From Streptomyces sp. ISL-98 (GTDB lineage Bacteria; Actinomycetota; Actinomycetes; Streptomycetales; Streptomycetaceae), in contig NZ_JAGGPB010000005.1 of NCBI RefSeq assembly GCF_018614055.1, positions 260,699 to 324,698 of the forward strand: a DNA stretch of 64,000 bases, read 5' to 3'. Positions 63,158 through 64,000 of the stretch are shown here, one piece after another. Under the pieces are notes generated by a model that was not told the origin of the DNA, ran no database searches, and saw only the letters and a list, made by a program, of their open reading frames with translations. The position numbers and the translations under genes were made by a program. How positions within the stretch are numbered: position 1 is the stretch's first letter; each line of letters starts with the position of its first letter.

Positions 63158-64000
63158 TCACCGGCTGCCGCCCCCCGCCCCGGCCAGGATCCACGCCTCC
63201 ACCGCCTCGTACTGGCGCCGCTGATCGCCGGATTTTCGGCGGCTCAGGAACGTACCGAGCCAGCCCATGAAGAAGCCGAACGGGATCGAGACCAGGCCTG
63301 TCGTGGTGAACGGGTACCAGTTGAAGTCCTGGGCGGGGAAGACGGAATGGGGCGATCCCGAGACCAGGTTGGTGCCCGTGATCAGCACGAAGACGCACAG
63401 CGTGCCGCCGATGAGGGTGCACATCAGGCCGGTGCGCGTGAAGCGGCGCCAGAAGAGGCTGTAGACGAGGGCCGGGGCGAGGGCGGATGCGCCGATGCAG
63501 AAGGAAAGGGTGACGAGCGGCTGTACGTTCCAGTGGCGGGCCAGGACCGCGAGGACGATCGCGGGGAGGCCGACTCCGACTGCCGCCGCCCTGGCCACGC
63601 CCATCTCTGTCGCGTCCCGCACGAGGGATTTGCGGACGCCGTGGGCGAAGAGGTCGTGGGCGAGCGAGTTCGCGCACGCCAGGATCATGCCCGCGACCGA
63701 GGCGAGAAGGGTGAGGAAGATCGCGGTGGTCACGGACGTGAAGATCAGGGTTTCGAGGGCGGATGCGTCGGCGCCCAGCAGGGCCTGAGTGACCAGCAGG
63801 ATCGAGGTGTTGCCCTGCGGGTCGTGCGTAGTGATCGTCGGGCGGCCGACGAGCGCCGCCGCGCCGAAGCCGATCACCGTGATGAGCAGGCAGAAGAAGA
63901 CGACGACCGAGACCGCCCAGGACATCGAGCGGCGTACGGCGAGTGCGTTGCGCGAGCTGTACATGCGCATCGTGATGTGGGGGAGGCAGGCGGCGCCCAG
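63158..64000 (-). CDS. Sodium:solute symporter (acetate/SSS type), 5' end outside window
   Basis: The frame continues past the window edge (residues before MRMYSS read LGAACLPHIT, the conserved GxxxLPH motif of SSS transporters), so only the C-terminal 280 residues are seen. They contain at least seven membrane segments (WAVSVVVFFCLLITVIGFGA; FTSVTTAIFLTLLASVAGMI; GFFMGWLGTFLS) and end in a cytoplasmic YEAVEAWILAGAGGG tail. The closest type is the ActP-like cation/acetate symporter, but the substrate is not certain. Confidence 0.9.
   Translation of the reverse strand: MGAACLPHITMRMYSSRNALAVRRSMSWAVSVVVFFCLLITVIGFGAAALVGRPTITTHDPQGNTSILLVTQALLGADASALETLIFTSVTTAIFLTLLASVAGMILACANSLAHDLFAHGVRKSLVRDATEMGVARAAAVGVGLPAIVLAVLARHWNVQPLVTLSFCIGASALAPALVYSLFWRRFTRTGLMCTLIGGTLCVFVLITGTNLVSGSPHSVFPAQDFNWYPFTTTGLVSIPFGFFMGWLGTFLSRRKSGDQRRQYEAVEAWILAGAGGGSR

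Overview
This is a 64 kb piece of a Streptomyces chromosome. The evidence is the very high GC with G/C third codon positions, frequent GTG starts, an SsgA-like sporulation protein, a resuscitation-promoting factor, a LAETG sortase substrate, a galTEK operon, and a run of genes that I remember as conserved in Streptomyces (PBP, pmt, rsmI, tatD, rpfB, rsmA, ispE; then galTEK; then ppc, pth, rplY, prs, glmU). TTA codons, which in this genus mark bldA-dependent genes, were found only in one small accessory cluster.

Layout. 0-7.7 kb: the end of an MMPL exporter, an SsgA-like protein, a Co/Ni ECF transporter (cbiM-cbiQ-cbiO), a class C serine hydrolase and a DMT permease. 7.7-15.7 kb is accessory: two coupled exported proteins of unknown role, a TPR regulator that seems to have lost its DNA-binding head, an XRE-TPR regulator, then tightly packed small ORFs (two with TTA codons, one frameshifted) leading into a radical SAM enzyme and a PCMT-like methyltransferase, with a broken GntR gene after it. 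15.7-33.2 kb is mostly core: a PBP, protein O-mannosyltransferase, rsmI, a zinc-ribbon protein, TatD, RpfB, rsmA-ispE, an acyltransferase, an ABC-F ATPase and two tandem PQQ-propeller membrane proteins with proline-rich N-termini.

33.4-46.4 kb: an atypical response regulator lacking the phospho-acceptor Asp, galTEK, a GNAT acetyltransferase, a second LuxR-type regulator converging on a MarR repressor, trans-aconitate methyltransferase plus a VOC protein. Next comes the most unusual part of the window (40.8-44.7 kb): a 61-residue hydrophobic peptide gene behind a strong SD and a 9-bp inverted repeat, followed by a tightly packed set of three unrecognised proteins (two of them tandem paralogues) and a beta-lactamase-fold serine hydrolase. 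It has the layout of a peptide-maturation cassette, but I cannot assign it to a known class. A desaturase-TetR pair follows.

46.6-55.1 kb is core metabolism (ppc, a cell-wall-anchored protein, pth, rplY, prs, glmU, tRNA-Gln). 55.3-62 kb holds an orphan histidine kinase and an island combining SUKH-family and nucleic-acid-deaminase-like domains (SUKH-3, YwqJ-like deaminase, SMI1/SUKH, and a 964-residue YrhB/deaminase/SUKH-4 fusion), which are the domain types of polymorphic toxin-immunity systems. The window ends with a coiled-coil protein and the C-terminal part of a sodium:solute symporter.
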